Assembly (NCBI GenBank): GCA_002427615.1
Contig: DIFH01000121.1
Span: forward strand, 1-36,664
From: Paludibacter sp. UBA5753
GTDB taxonomy: Bacteria > Bacteroidota > Bacteroidia > Bacteroidales > Paludibacteraceae
DNA: 36,664 bases
Direction: 5' to 3'
The notes beneath the pieces were generated by a model that worked only from the letters and a program-made list of their open reading frames with translations, was not told the origin of the DNA and did not search any database. This document shows, piece by piece, positions 25,554 to 32,864 of this stretch; the stretch's first letter is position 1; each line of letters begins with the position of its first letter. Made by a program: the position numbers and the translations under genes.

Positions 25554-25605
25554 CAAAAATTATACCATATTTTGATGTTAGCTATGAAAAAACTTCAAAA
25601 TATTG

Positions 25606-25644
25606 CATAAAAAAAGTAAGAACGCATAAAAAACGTTCTTACTT
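25606..25644 (-). terminator. Terminator of tRNA-Pro
   Basis: AAGTAAGAACG (25614-25624) and CGTTCTTACTT (25634-25644) form an 11-bp perfect stem. On the minus strand a T-run follows immediately. Confidence 0.88.
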
Positions 25645-25655
25645 GATAATTATTG

Positions 25656-25728
25656 TCGGGATGACAAGACTCGAACCTGCGACCTCTACGTCCCGAACGT
25701 AGCGCGCTACCAACTGCGCCACATCCCG
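25656..25728 (-). tRNA. tRNA-Pro(CGG)
   Basis: On the minus strand the acceptor arm CGGGATG/CATCCCG is perfect with discriminator A. The anticodon stem CTACG/CGTAG encloses TTCGGGA, anticodon CGG; the T-loop is TTCGAGT. The 3' CCA is not encoded. It reads codon CCG. A TAACTTTG box at 25745-25752 is a likely promoter. Confidence 0.95.
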
Positions 25729-25744
25729 AGCAATTTTGCGGGTG

Positions 25745-25752
25745 CAAAGTTA
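25745..25752 (-). promoter_or_regulatory. Promoter -7 box of tRNA-Pro
   Basis: TAACTTTG on the minus strand, 17 bases before the mature tRNA 5' end. Confidence 0.5.
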
Positions 25753-25824
25753 CTATTTTTTTATAAAAAGCGAAATTTTCAGATAAGATATTTCTACTTT
25801 GACACATTAATTATATGTCGTCCT

Positions 25825-25927
25825 GTTTTTACCAATATGCTCGTGCCTACGGCACTTTTTTAAGCTCGTAGAGCTTTGATATTGGTAAAAACAAGTACAA
25901 TTCCTACATATAAAGTCCCGTAGGGAC
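25825..25927. repeat. REP-like cluster of small hairpins
   Basis: GTTTTTACCAATAT (25825-25838) and ATATTGGTAAAAAC (25879-25892) enclose two hairpins, GTGCC-TAC-GGCAC (25843-25855) and AGCTC-GTA-GAGCT (25863-25875). A third, GTCCC-GTA-GGGAC (25915-25927), follows. All three share a TAC/GTA loop. The block is in the 322-base gene-free space between tRNA-Pro and the M6 protease; the frames across it are not convincing genes. Confidence 0.75.
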
Positions 25928-26050
25928 ATGATAGATATATAAATTTCTAATCTGTCAAAGTAGACATAATACGATTTGGTATAAATAAAAAACTTTCCGT
26001 CGAATGGCTGGAGAGTCTTTGGCGGAAAGTTTAACAAAAAAGAGTTGTTT

Positions 26051-28909
26051 CTATAAAATTATTTTGGCTCTTCGTTTGCCGGCTTGTAAAATGTAAACAT
26101 GATTTGCCGGTAAGTCATAAATACTCAAGATATTTGTGTTTGGAGTAATTTCCCGTAATTTTTGACCGATCACATTAAAAACATAAACCTTTTCGTGTGT
26201 TGTAGGTAAAATAACTTTAACAGAACCATCGGATTGCACGAAGCTGCGTAAAGTGTTAATATCTTTATCTTCAAGTGTTTTAACCTCAACTATGTTTGAA
26301 AAGTCGGTAATATTTTCGTATAAAATGGTATGGGCAAAATCTATTGTCCTGTCGCTTGCCTTTACCTTGTAATAATGTAAACGATTTGAAATAAGATTAA
26401 CAATCGTATCGGATGTGGCAGTAGTCCACTTGTTAGCCTTGATATAATCGATTAGTATAGGAAATTTAGCGCTTATGTCGTCAATAGCCAGATAGCCTGC
26501 GCTTTTCGTGAAACTGAAACGGAACCGGAGATAATTATTCTCATTTGTAAAAGAATATGTTTTATTCCCTGATAAAGAAGCTGTAACAGGAATATTTTCA
26601 ACGACTTCCCATTGAGAACCATTCCATGCTTCAACTAATAATTGCCCGTTTGTTTCGGACATAGATTTCACATAAAACGAAAGACCTGTTACAGGTATAA
26701 CATATTCTTCCGTCAGGATGTAATCGCCTGTATTCCTAAACTGTATCGCCGGTATTGTATCGCCGCTGAAAGCCATTGATGTGGTTGTAGCTCCTGCGGC
26801 AATTGTCCAGCCATCGGGCGCTGTTAATCCGTTGTCGAACCCTTCGGTTTTATCCGATTCGCCATCTGAAACGCTATACACGGTCAGGTAATAGCCGCTT
26901 GCGTCGTAAACCGGATTCCAATTAGCAACAAAACTTCCTAAAGTAATATCTTGAGCTTCATTTGCAATGGGAGGAATTACATAAACAGGACGAGAAGATT
27001 TTCCGGAAATAAGGATTTTAATTGTTTCAGCATTTTCGGATGTTAAAATCAAAGTTTCATTGTGCGTGTCGGCAAAAGAAGGTTCTGTGGGATTGTATCT
27101 TATAAATACACTGGTAGTATCGACCAGGGAGTCGACTGCTGCCAGCGCTATATGTTTTCTCCATTGACTATCGGTTTCGGTCGACAGTCTCATTTCATAA
27201 TGAGTGTTTTGATAAAAATTAAGTCTTAGGCTGTCCATAAGTATTTTTCCATAAACCTTTATTACTTGTACTTCTGAAGGTGTTCCCTGTACTGTATTGA
27301 ACAAATCGAAATTTCCTGAAGTTTCGATCATCGGGCCTCTGCCTCCGCCCATAAAACGAAAGGAGATAACGCCGTCTTTCTCTTTTATGAAAGTCAAAGG
27401 TTTGTTTATCATGGTTCCGGAGCGGAGCGTGGGTGAGTATGACGTAATATTGGAAGTTCCCGGAAACGGATCTCCCGGGAGACTATTATCCGATGGGATT
27501 TCGTCGGCTTCAATTATATATACGCCCATGGCAAGCGGGTCGTTGTTGGGTGTATTGGACGACCAGGTTGAAACATTGTAGTTTATTCTTGTTATTATCA
27601 AGCCATGTCCGGGTAAATAGGTATCCCATCCTTTAGGCTGGCGGTTCTCCAAAGTAAAAAACTCAGTCGGGTCCGGGTTCGAACCATTGAGGTTGTGATT
27701 TCCGTTTTGCGTGATTATATACGACTTATTGCTTTCAGTGAGCGCATCAAGGGTTACCTCCTGTTTGGTTTTTAACTCAATAGGAATAAGCCAGTTTAAA
27801 TAAAACCGATCATAAGCTGAGTAAGTAGGGGGCGTACGACCTAAATTCAGATAAGCGCCGGCATCCATAATATTCCAGTATGAGAGCGTGTGATGAGTAG
27901 AATTATTAGTTGCATAATAATCTACAAGCCCAAGAACGTGTCCGAATTCGTGGCAAAAAGTTCCGATACCACACATATTGCTTCCTGATTTTCCGCGTAA
28001 TTCTGATGTACAGGCATAGTCAAAAATTATCTTTCCATCAAATTTGGTATTGTAATTCGATAAACTCCATCGATGAGGCCATATAGTATTTGCAGGCGCA
28101 TTTTCAGCTTCATTGTATCCGGCATAATATATAAAAATATTGTCTACATAGCCATCGTTGTCGGTATCATATTGAGCAAAATCAACGCCGCTTGCATCGG
28201 CCAAAACACAAGCATCGATCACCATTTGGCGGGGATTTTTGTCTTGATCATCGGTGTCGTTTTCGCCATAAAAAGCAAAATTGTGAGGTAAAGTATAGGT
28301 ACCTGCAACGTCGAATTGAGGATTAAAAAGACCGTTTGAAGCATCATGAAAATAGTCGCGTGCCGAACCGGTTCCACCATTGGCGCTGTAGCCTTCCTGA
28401 TTCAGCAAATCGGTAAATGCTGTTTGAGGATTGGCGGTTATAAAATCTTTATCCGAGAAATTTACTAAAATTACCAACGATTTAGGTGTTCCTGTCAAGG
28501 GATATGCTTTTTGGGACGGACTTGCCGAACTTACTTTGGAAAATCTTGCTGATCGTGCGGCGCTCTTAGCCGGACTTAAATCGATGTTTTTCGACAGTGT
28601 TTTAATAAATTTCTTTTCTTTTGATTTTCTTTTGTTTATTTCATTGACTTTTATTCCGGTATTCTTAACACGACCACTTGCCTCAAACACGCCGTAATTA
28701 AACACCCCGTTTTTGTCGGGTACAATTAAGTAACCATCCAAGGTCGTTTTGTAATGAAAAAATTCATCTCCCCGTAGTTGAATGGTTAGTTCCGAACCAT
28801 CGGGTTGGGTGATTTTTACCGGATAAGGCAATGCCGGAATTGCAAATAAGGTCAAGCTTGAATAAAGGCTTGCTGTTAAAATGAAAATATATTTGAAAAA
28901 TTTTCTCAT
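26051..28909 (-). CDS. Secreted M6 family metalloprotease with T9SS type A sorting domain
   Basis: 952 residues from the ATG at 28909 (MRKFFKYIFILTASLYSSLTLFA, signal peptide); a TTG seven codons upstream lies inside the promoter box. After a propeptide-like region with Ala/Ser/Lys-rich sequence (about 95-135), the M6 (immune-inhibitor-A-like) domain follows. Its zinc site is HEFGHVLGLVD (about 320-330), preceded by DTDNDGYVDNIFIYYAGYN, a probable calcium loop. The C-terminal half has Ig-like segments and a choice-of-anchor-type domain (EGFDNGLTAPDGWTIAAG). The last about 65 residues (VYVFNVIGQKLREI, IYDLPANHVYIL) are the T9SS sorting tail. Predicted: an exported protease anchored at or released from the cell surface. 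It appears monocistronic. Confidence 0.9.
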   Translation of the reverse strand: MRKFFKYIFILTASLYSSLTLFAIPALPYPVKITQPDGSELTIQLRGDEFFHYKTTLDGYLIVPDKNGVFNYGVFEASGRVKNTGIKVNEINKRKSKEKKFIKTLSKNIDLSPAKSAARSARFSKVSSASPSQKAYPLTGTPKSLVILVNFSDKDFITANPQTAFTDLLNQEGYSANGGTGSARDYFHDASNGLFNPQFDVAGTYTLPHNFAFYGENDTDDQDKNPRQMVIDACVLADASGVDFAQYDTDNDGYVDNIFIYYAGYNEAENAPANTIWPHRWSLSNYNTKFDGKIIFDYACTSELRGKSGSNMCGIGTFCHEFGHVLGLVDYYATNNSTHHTLSYWNIMDAGAYLNLGRTPPTYSAYDRFYLNWLIPIELKTKQEVTLDALTESNKSYIITQNGNHNLNGSNPDPTEFFTLENRQPKGWDTYLPGHGLIITRINYNVSTWSSNTPNNDPLAMGVYIIEADEIPSDNSLPGDPFPGTSNITSYSPTLRSGTMINKPLTFIKEKDGVISFRFMGGGRGPMIETSGNFDLFNTVQGTPSEVQVIKVYGKILMDSLRLNFYQNTHYEMRLSTETDSQWRKHIALAAVDSLVDTTSVFIRYNPTEPSFADTHNETLILTSENAETIKILISGKSSRPVYVIPPIANEAQDITLGSFVANWNPVYDASGYYLTVYSVSDGESDKTEGFDNGLTAPDGWTIAAGATTTSMAFSGDTIPAIQFRNTGDYILTEEYVIPVTGLSFYVKSMSETNGQLLVEAWNGSQWEVVENIPVTASLSGNKTYSFTNENNYLRFRFSFTKSAGYLAIDDISAKFPILIDYIKANKWTTATSDTIVNLISNRLHYYKVKASDRTIDFAHTILYENITDFSNIVEVKTLEDKDINTLRSFVQSDGSVKVILPTTHEKVYVFNVIGQKLREITPNTNILSIYDLPANHVYILQAGKRRAKIIL

Positions 28910-28927
28910 AAGAAATAATTTAGCTTG

Positions 28928-28935
28928 CAAAGATA
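28928..28935 (-). promoter_or_regulatory. Promoter -7 box of the M6 protease gene
   Basis: TATCTTTG on the minus strand. It lies 19 bases before the ATG at 28909 and excludes the alternative upstream start. Confidence 0.5.
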
Positions 28936-29036
28936 AAATAAATATAGATATTTAAATGCTTTTGTAAGGATGTTTAAGTAAATTTTGTTCGGAAAATTAA
29001 GGTTTATTCATGTTTATTTCCTGAAAACTTTGTTCT

Positions 29037-29780
29037 TTATTTTGTCGGCAAATAATCTGTTTTAATATTCTGCATGGCGCTCCATAAACTTTGTCTGACG
29101 TCGGGATTCCATTTTTCGAGTTCAGAAAGCAGGTCTTTAGCCTCTCTTCGGGATGAATCCTTTTCGTAGGGACAATTTTTAACTTGTTTTTGATATTGAC
29201 GAATGCGTTCCATTTCTTTCATTTCTTTTTCCGAAATGAGAGATAACGGACGAATCAACGTCATATCGAATTTGGTCATTTTAAGTTTTGGCGGCATCGT
29301 TCCAAACGATCCCTGGTAAAACAGATTCATAAGCAGAGTTTCTGTAATATCATCCAAATGATGTCCTAAAGCCATCTTATTGCACCCCAATTTTTTAGCA
29401 ACATCAAAAAGCGCTTTTCGCCGGTGCCATGAACAAAGAAAGCATGTCGACTTTCGGGTATCGGTAGCGGCATCGAAACCGGTAACGTGATGAACAAAAT
29501 CAATGCCCTGTTTTTTGCAATGCGATTTCAGGTAATCCAGGTCGGATTGGTAAGGAATATTTTCGACCGAAATATGTGCGGCAGTAAGCCTGAACCTAGG
29601 TACAAAAATTTTCATGCGTTCCCCTAATAATTCAACCAAAGCGAGTGAATCTTTTCCTCCTGAAAGTCCGATCAGAATATGGTCGTTGTCTTCGATTAAC
29701 CTGTAATCGCTGATTGCTTTTTTAAATTTAGCATTTATTGTGCGTATAATTTTTTTGTCTTCTTTGTTTAATTCATCCAT
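29037..29780 (-). CDS. TtcA-like tRNA thiolation ATPase
   Basis: 247 residues from MDELNKEDKKII at 29780; a TTG at 29804 lies inside the promoter box. The PP-loop SGGKDS is at 40-45, CFLC gives C113 and C116 (the iron-sulfur or persulfide cysteines of TtcA), and GHHLDDITETLLMNLFYQG matches the TtcA/TilS core. The enzyme adenylates a tRNA base for sulfur insertion; TtcA makes 2-thiocytidine at position 32. A third conserved cysteine may be C in KNCPYEKDSSRR (about residue 200). The target base is not certain, because relatives in Bacteroidetes are little studied. Monocistronic, next to the tRNA operon. Confidence 0.85.
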   Translation of the reverse strand: MDELNKEDKKIIRTINAKFKKAISDYRLIEDNDHILIGLSGGKDSLALVELLGERMKIFVPRFRLTAAHISVENIPYQSDLDYLKSHCKKQGIDFVHHVTGFDAATDTRKSTCFLCSWHRRKALFDVAKKLGCNKMALGHHLDDITETLLMNLFYQGSFGTMPPKLKMTKFDMTLIRPLSLISEKEMKEMERIRQYQKQVKNCPYEKDSSRREAKDLLSELEKWNPDVRQSLWSAMQNIKTDYLPTK

Positions 29781-29801
29781 CTTTACAAGGCTTTGATAGG
29801 A

Positions 29802-29809
29802 CAAAATTA
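29802..29809 (-). promoter_or_regulatory. Promoter -7 box of the TtcA-like gene
   Basis: TAATTTTG on the minus strand, 22 bases before the ATG at 29780. Confidence 0.5.
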
Positions 29810-29957
29810 CAAAATTCAGCCCGAAATCCAGCGATTAAGTTATTCTCTGAAAGTATTTAGCGGTCGTCGTTCAATTTTAATAAGCTGTATCACATGCATT
29901 TTATTTATTATTCTTATAAAAACGAATATAAAGATTATCATTTTTTTCGATGAAATA

Positions 29958-29988
29958 TTTGTAAATTATCGAAAAGACAGTATCTTTG
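29958..29988 (+). promoter_or_regulatory. Promoter of the tRNA-Gly/Leu/Leu operon
   Basis: TTTG (29958-29961), 19 bases, TATCTTTG (29981-29988): an excellent Bacteroidetes promoter ending 9 bases before tRNA-Gly. Confidence 0.8.
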
Positions 29989-29997
29989 CACCGCATT

Positions 29998-30081
29998 GCG
30001 AAAATAGCTTCCCGCCCAAGGCGGGAGTAGAGCGCGACCTTGCCAAGGTCGGGGTCGCGGGTTCGAGTCCCGTTTTTCGCT
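29998..30081 (+). tRNA. tRNA-Gly(GCC) with enlarged, palindromic D-loop
   Basis: Acceptor GCGAAAA/TTTTCGC, anticodon arm CGACC-TTGCCAA-GGTCG (anticodon GCC), T-arm GCGGG-TTCGAGT-CCCGT, discriminator T, no CCA encoded. The D-arm is unusual: between GCTT and GAGC lie 19 bases including CCCGCC-CAA-GGCGGG, where relatives usually have about 8-9 (CAGTTGGTA-type). The gene is therefore 84 bases, about ten longer than normal for this isoacceptor, and the GG pair (18-19) that meets the T-loop is not in its usual context. It may be a functional variant, a disrupted gene, or a sequence error. Confidence 0.8.
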
Positions 30082-30145
30082 CTTGGAAACAGAAAGCGAA
30101 ACGAGCGGGTTTCGCTTTTTTTCTCTAAAAAGTAAATAACCATTT

Positions 30146-30229
30146 GCCCAAATGGTGAAATTGGTAGACACGCTAGTTTCAGGGACTAGTGGCCGCAAGG
30201 CTGTGCAGGTTCGAGTCCTGTTTTGGGCA
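30146..30229 (+). tRNA. tRNA-Leu(CAG)
   Basis: Acceptor GCCCAAA/TTTGGGC with discriminator A. Anticodon arm CTAGT-TTCAGGG-ACTAG gives CAG. A long class II variable arm (TGGCCGCAAGGCTGT) and T-loop TTCGAGT complete a normal tRNA-Leu; CCA is not encoded. Confidence 0.95.
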
Positions 30230-30257
30230 CGTTTTTTTCCCTCGTGATTGTAATTAT

Positions 30258-30341
30258 GCGCAAGTGGTGAAATTGGTATACACGCTACTTTGAGGGGGTA
30301 GTGCCGGTTCCGGTGTGTGAGTTCGAGTCTCATCTTGCGCA
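30258..30341 (+). tRNA. tRNA-Leu(GAG)
   Basis: Acceptor GCGCAAG/CTTGCGC with discriminator A. Anticodon arm CTACT-TTGAGGG-GGTAG gives GAG. The variable arm (TGCCGGTTCCGGTGT) is of class II length. Last gene of the tRNA operon. Confidence 0.95.
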
Positions 30342-30350
30342 CAAAAATTA

Positions 30351-30386
30351 AAAGTTTCTCCCTGAAAAAGGAAGAAACTTTTTTTT
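30351..30386 (+). terminator. Terminator of the tRNA operon
   Basis: AAAGTTTCTCCCT (30351-30363), loop GAAAA, AGGAAGAAACTTT (30369-30381), one mismatch, then Ts. It starts ten bases after tRNA-Leu(GAG). Confidence 0.9.
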
Positions 30387-30450
30387 ATAGCGCGCTAGTC
30401 ATCAGACAAGTGTTCGTTAGGTGATTTGCTAAATACAGACAATGAGATAC

Positions 30451-30590
30451 AGTCTCTGCAAGAAAACGTCCATCTTTGCGTTGTACTCACTTCAAAAAAA
30501 CTACTCATCCCGTCTTGGCGGGATGAGTAGTTTTTTTTTGATGTTTCCTGCGCCTTGACGTTTTCTTTTCAAACGCCGAGTTTTCTTTCA
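30451..30590 (-). repeat. Dispersed repeat, copy B
   Basis: Reverse-complement relative of 4471-4607. Its centre is a strong hairpin: CTACTCATCCCG (30501-30512), loop TCTTGG, CGGGATGAGTAG (30519-30530), extended by flanking A and T runs. The outer parts share AAGAAAACGTC, GCGCCTTGACGTTTTCTT and CGAGTTTTCTTTC with copy A. The hairpin tip CCCGCCAAGACGGGA (minus strand) resembles the insert in the tRNA-Gly D-loop 480 bases away. Confidence 0.75.
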
Positions 30591-31064
30591 AACGCTAATT
30601 ACTATACCAGTAAATAAACGGAGTTAACAAAAAAAAAGAACAGGACAATCTTCAACGAACCAAGTATTACTTCCAACGATTTTGAGATGATATCCTTCGG
30701 ATATTATCTGTGAGTTTTAATAGCGCCCATGTTTTATCAGGATAAGACCACATACAAAAACCGACTCTGATAAACCTTCTATGTCGCAGAAAAAAGCGGG
30801 GATTTTTCTTTCGTCAGACCGGCTGAAAGGCTAAGGGTTAAATAAATGGAAGTAAAAACATTAAATGCAGTAAAATTATAAAATATATTTACTGAAAAAA
30901 TAGTTTCTGTTGTATTTTTTATTTAAAAAATACAAATAATAAAAAAAATATGTTTAACTTTGGAGCGAAAAACCGGTACACATCACCGGACAAGGTATTG
31001 CCGCTAAAGCAAATATAGATGCAATACAATTGTGCATTTCCAACTATGAATTGTAGATATTTAA

Positions 31065-31074
31065 GTTTAGGCAC
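31065..31074 (+). other. Degenerate cassette boundary (R'-like)
   Basis: GTTTAGGCAC: its TTAGGCAC is the exact complement of the R'' side GTGCCTAA at 32734-32741 on the other side of the HNH gene. The invariant G of GTTRRRY is replaced by T, so it would be a decayed or unusual site. Confidence 0.5.
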
Positions 31075-32858
31075 AAGGGTAGAAAACAATAGACAACGAA
31101 TAATTAATAAACAAGGAAAATAAAATATGGCATCAAAATATTTATCAGGATTATCAAAAGCAAATTATGATTTTTTAACTGAGAAACTATGGGATATACA
31201 AAATCATAAATGTTTTATTTGTGAGGAAGAAATAGATTTGACTTTAAATACAACAAATATTGACCACATTATCCCTTTGGCGATAAAAGGAAAAGATGAT
31301 GAAGAAAATTTTGCTTTAACACATGAAAGTTGTAATAAATCAAAACAAGACGCGAATTTAAAAATTGCAAAAGTTTTGGCAAAACTCAAGAAAATACAAG
31401 ATAATGTTTATTCACAGGGGAATAAGGCTGCATCATTAAAGGATGTATTAAATTATTATGGAGGTGCAAAATTTGATTTTAAATATACTATTGAAAATGG
31501 GAATTTGAAGTACTCATTTTCTGAAAATGGTGATAATAAGATTTATACAACGAATATTTTCGAGGATAATTTATCTAAGGAAAAATCCTGCTTTATAGAA
31601 GTGCCAATTGAGTATATACATCACGATGAAATAATAAATCCTCGTGGAATAAATAGTTCAATTTCTATGCTTGTCAAAGAGTTTGATAAAGGGAATCCCC
31701 AGCTACATTTAAGCTTAGTGCGTTTACAAGATGGAAAATTAAGAGTTTTTGATGGACAGCATAAAGCAGTTGCACAAATCTTATTAGGAACTCGAAAATT
31801 GGTTGTCAGAATTTTAATAAATCCGAATATAGATAGATTGATTGAAACTAACACAAATGCAGGAAGTACTTTAAGACAAATTGCATTTGATAAATCAATA
31901 ATGCGTCAATTAAACAATACACTTTATTCAGAAAGAGTTAAAAAATATCAACATGAACATTCATTAAAAGAAGATGATTTTTCTTTTTCAGAGCAACAAA
32001 TCGTTGATTATTTTAAAGGTGATGGCGTGAACATCAAAAAGTACATCACAGACGCAATTAAGCATTCAATAACATATGCAGAGGATAATAAACTAAAAGA
32101 TTATATAGACTTTGAAGGAAAGGCAAAGGATTTGCCAATTTCATATAGTGCATTTGATAAAACAATTCTATCATCTTTTGTAAGCACAAAACTAATCTTA
32201 AAAACGCCAATTGACTTTAAAACAGATGAAGGGTTAAATCCAAGAGAAATTGAAATAAATCAAATTGTGAATCTTTTAAATATTTTCGCAGATAAAATTT
32301 ATATCAACAAGTTCGACCCAGACATTGGAGTATCAAGAATTGAGCAAAAAATTCTTGATAAAAAGGATTCTAATATTACAGACGAACACTTGATTGCATT
32401 TAGAATTAGTAAAGAAGAAATACTTCATGGTTGGTTACAATACCTTAATATGGTAATCAAAGCATATTTTACTAACATGGGGAAAATAATTGTTGATGAT
32501 GAAATTTTCCAAACTCCATTTGATAAACAACTTTGGTTAAACATTGAAAATTTTATTGAAAACCTTTACAGATTACCGCTTTGGAAAGATAGAGGAATGT
32601 CAAATACAATATTTGCAGGCAAAAACACTTATGATTATTGGGAAACTATTTTTAAAACTGCAAAAAGTCCTGATGGAGCACAAGTTTTAGCTAAACCGTT
32701 GAATTTTATGGAAATGATTAAACCCAAACCATAGTGCCTAACATGTGGTATAAAAAATTGCAGGGACAGTAGGTTATTCAAAGGCTGTATTCCGCTTTAA
32801 CTTTTGTGTAACTTGATAGGGAATCGCCCGCAATCGGCAACTTTTCATACCACTACCG
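31067..32858 (+). mobile_element. Integron-type gene cassette 1 (putative)
   Basis: One gene plus a downstream attC-like site, bounded by TTAGGCAC at the left and by the G of GTTAGGT at the right. The left end pairs with the cassette's own R'' (GTGCCTAA), as expected of a cassette that was once circular. No integrase is in the window, so this would be a cassette cluster without integrase, or a remnant. Confidence 0.55.
31127..32734 (+). CDS. HNH endonuclease fused to a DGQHR (DndB/ParB-like) domain
   Basis: 535 residues. The N-terminus (about 20-80) is a zinc-ribbon HNH nuclease: C29-x-x-C32, D46-H47 in IDHIIPL, N61, and H66-E-S-C69-N70 with K73. After a lysine-rich helix and a linker comes a ParB/sulfiredoxin-like region (about 156-260) with IEYIHHDEIINPRGIN, then RVFDGQHKAVAQIL (DGQHK, 209-213), matching the DGQHR motif of DndB and resembling DGQQR of GmrS-type proteins. 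NTNAGSTLRQIAFDKSIM follows, like the NT-rich segment of DndB proteins. The last 270 residues are helical and unassigned. Codon use is AT-rich compared with the core genes. No dnd genes are adjacent. Predicted DNA nuclease, possibly anti-phage; function is inference. Confidence 0.8.
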   Translation: MASKYLSGLSKANYDFLTEKLWDIQNHKCFICEEEIDLTLNTTNIDHIIPLAIKGKDDEENFALTHESCNKSKQDANLKIAKVLAKLKKIQDNVYSQGNKAASLKDVLNYYGGAKFDFKYTIENGNLKYSFSENGDNKIYTTNIFEDNLSKEKSCFIEVPIEYIHHDEIINPRGINSSISMLVKEFDKGNPQLHLSLVRLQDGKLRVFDGQHKAVAQILLGTRKLVVRILINPNIDRLIETNTNAGSTLRQIAFDKSIMRQLNNTLYSERVKKYQHEHSLKEDDFSFSEQQIVDYFKGDGVNIKKYITDAIKHSITYAEDNKLKDYIDFEGKAKDLPISYSAFDKTILSSFVSTKLILKTPIDFKTDEGLNPREIEINQIVNLLNIFADKIYINKFDPDIGVSRIEQKILDKKDSNITDEHLIAFRISKEEILHGWLQYLNMVIKAYFTNMGKIIVDDEIFQTPFDKQLWLNIENFIENLYRLPLWKDRGMSNTIFAGKNTYDYWETIFKTAKSPDGAQVLAKPLNFMEMIKPKP

Positions 32859-32864
32859 TTAGGT
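32736..32864 (+). other. attC-like integron recombination site
   Basis: R'' GCCTAAC (32736-32742) with L'' GTGGTAT (32745-32751), and L' ATACCAC (32847-32853) with R' GTTAGGT (32858-32864). R'' fits RYYYAAC and R' fits GTTRRRY. The L arms pair perfectly, the R arms pair at six of seven positions, and the spacers are unequal, as in true attC sites. The site is 129 bases, within the known size range. It starts at the stop codon of the HNH gene. Confidence 0.65.

Larger units (their letters stand above)
30391..31126. other. Gene-free region at the start of the accessory segment
   Basis: 736 bases with no convincing gene. It holds dispersed-repeat copy B, a small palindrome GATATCC-TTC-GGATAT near 30690, a possible promoter box TAACTTTG at 30955-30962 (165 bases before the HNH gene), and a degenerate cassette boundary TTTAGGCAC at 31066-31074. 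The right half is strongly AT-rich. Confidence 0.65.

Noticed and set aside
25807..26037. 76-codon minus-strand frame
   Set aside because: It runs across the REP-like hairpin cluster, has no motif, and is best explained by the repeat structure.
30005..30032. D-loop palindrome of tRNA-Gly as an intron
   Set aside because: Bacterial tRNA group I introns are much longer and sit in the anticodon loop; this is a short palindrome in the D-loop, so an insertion or variant is the better description.
29793..30342. Several 80-134-codon frames over the tRNA operon
   Set aside because: They are shadows of three tRNA genes, whose cloverleaf parts fully explain the sequence.
31127..32734. Calling the gene dndB
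   Set aside because: DndB proteins lack an N-terminal HNH domain and sit with dndCDE; only the DGQHR-like motif is shared.
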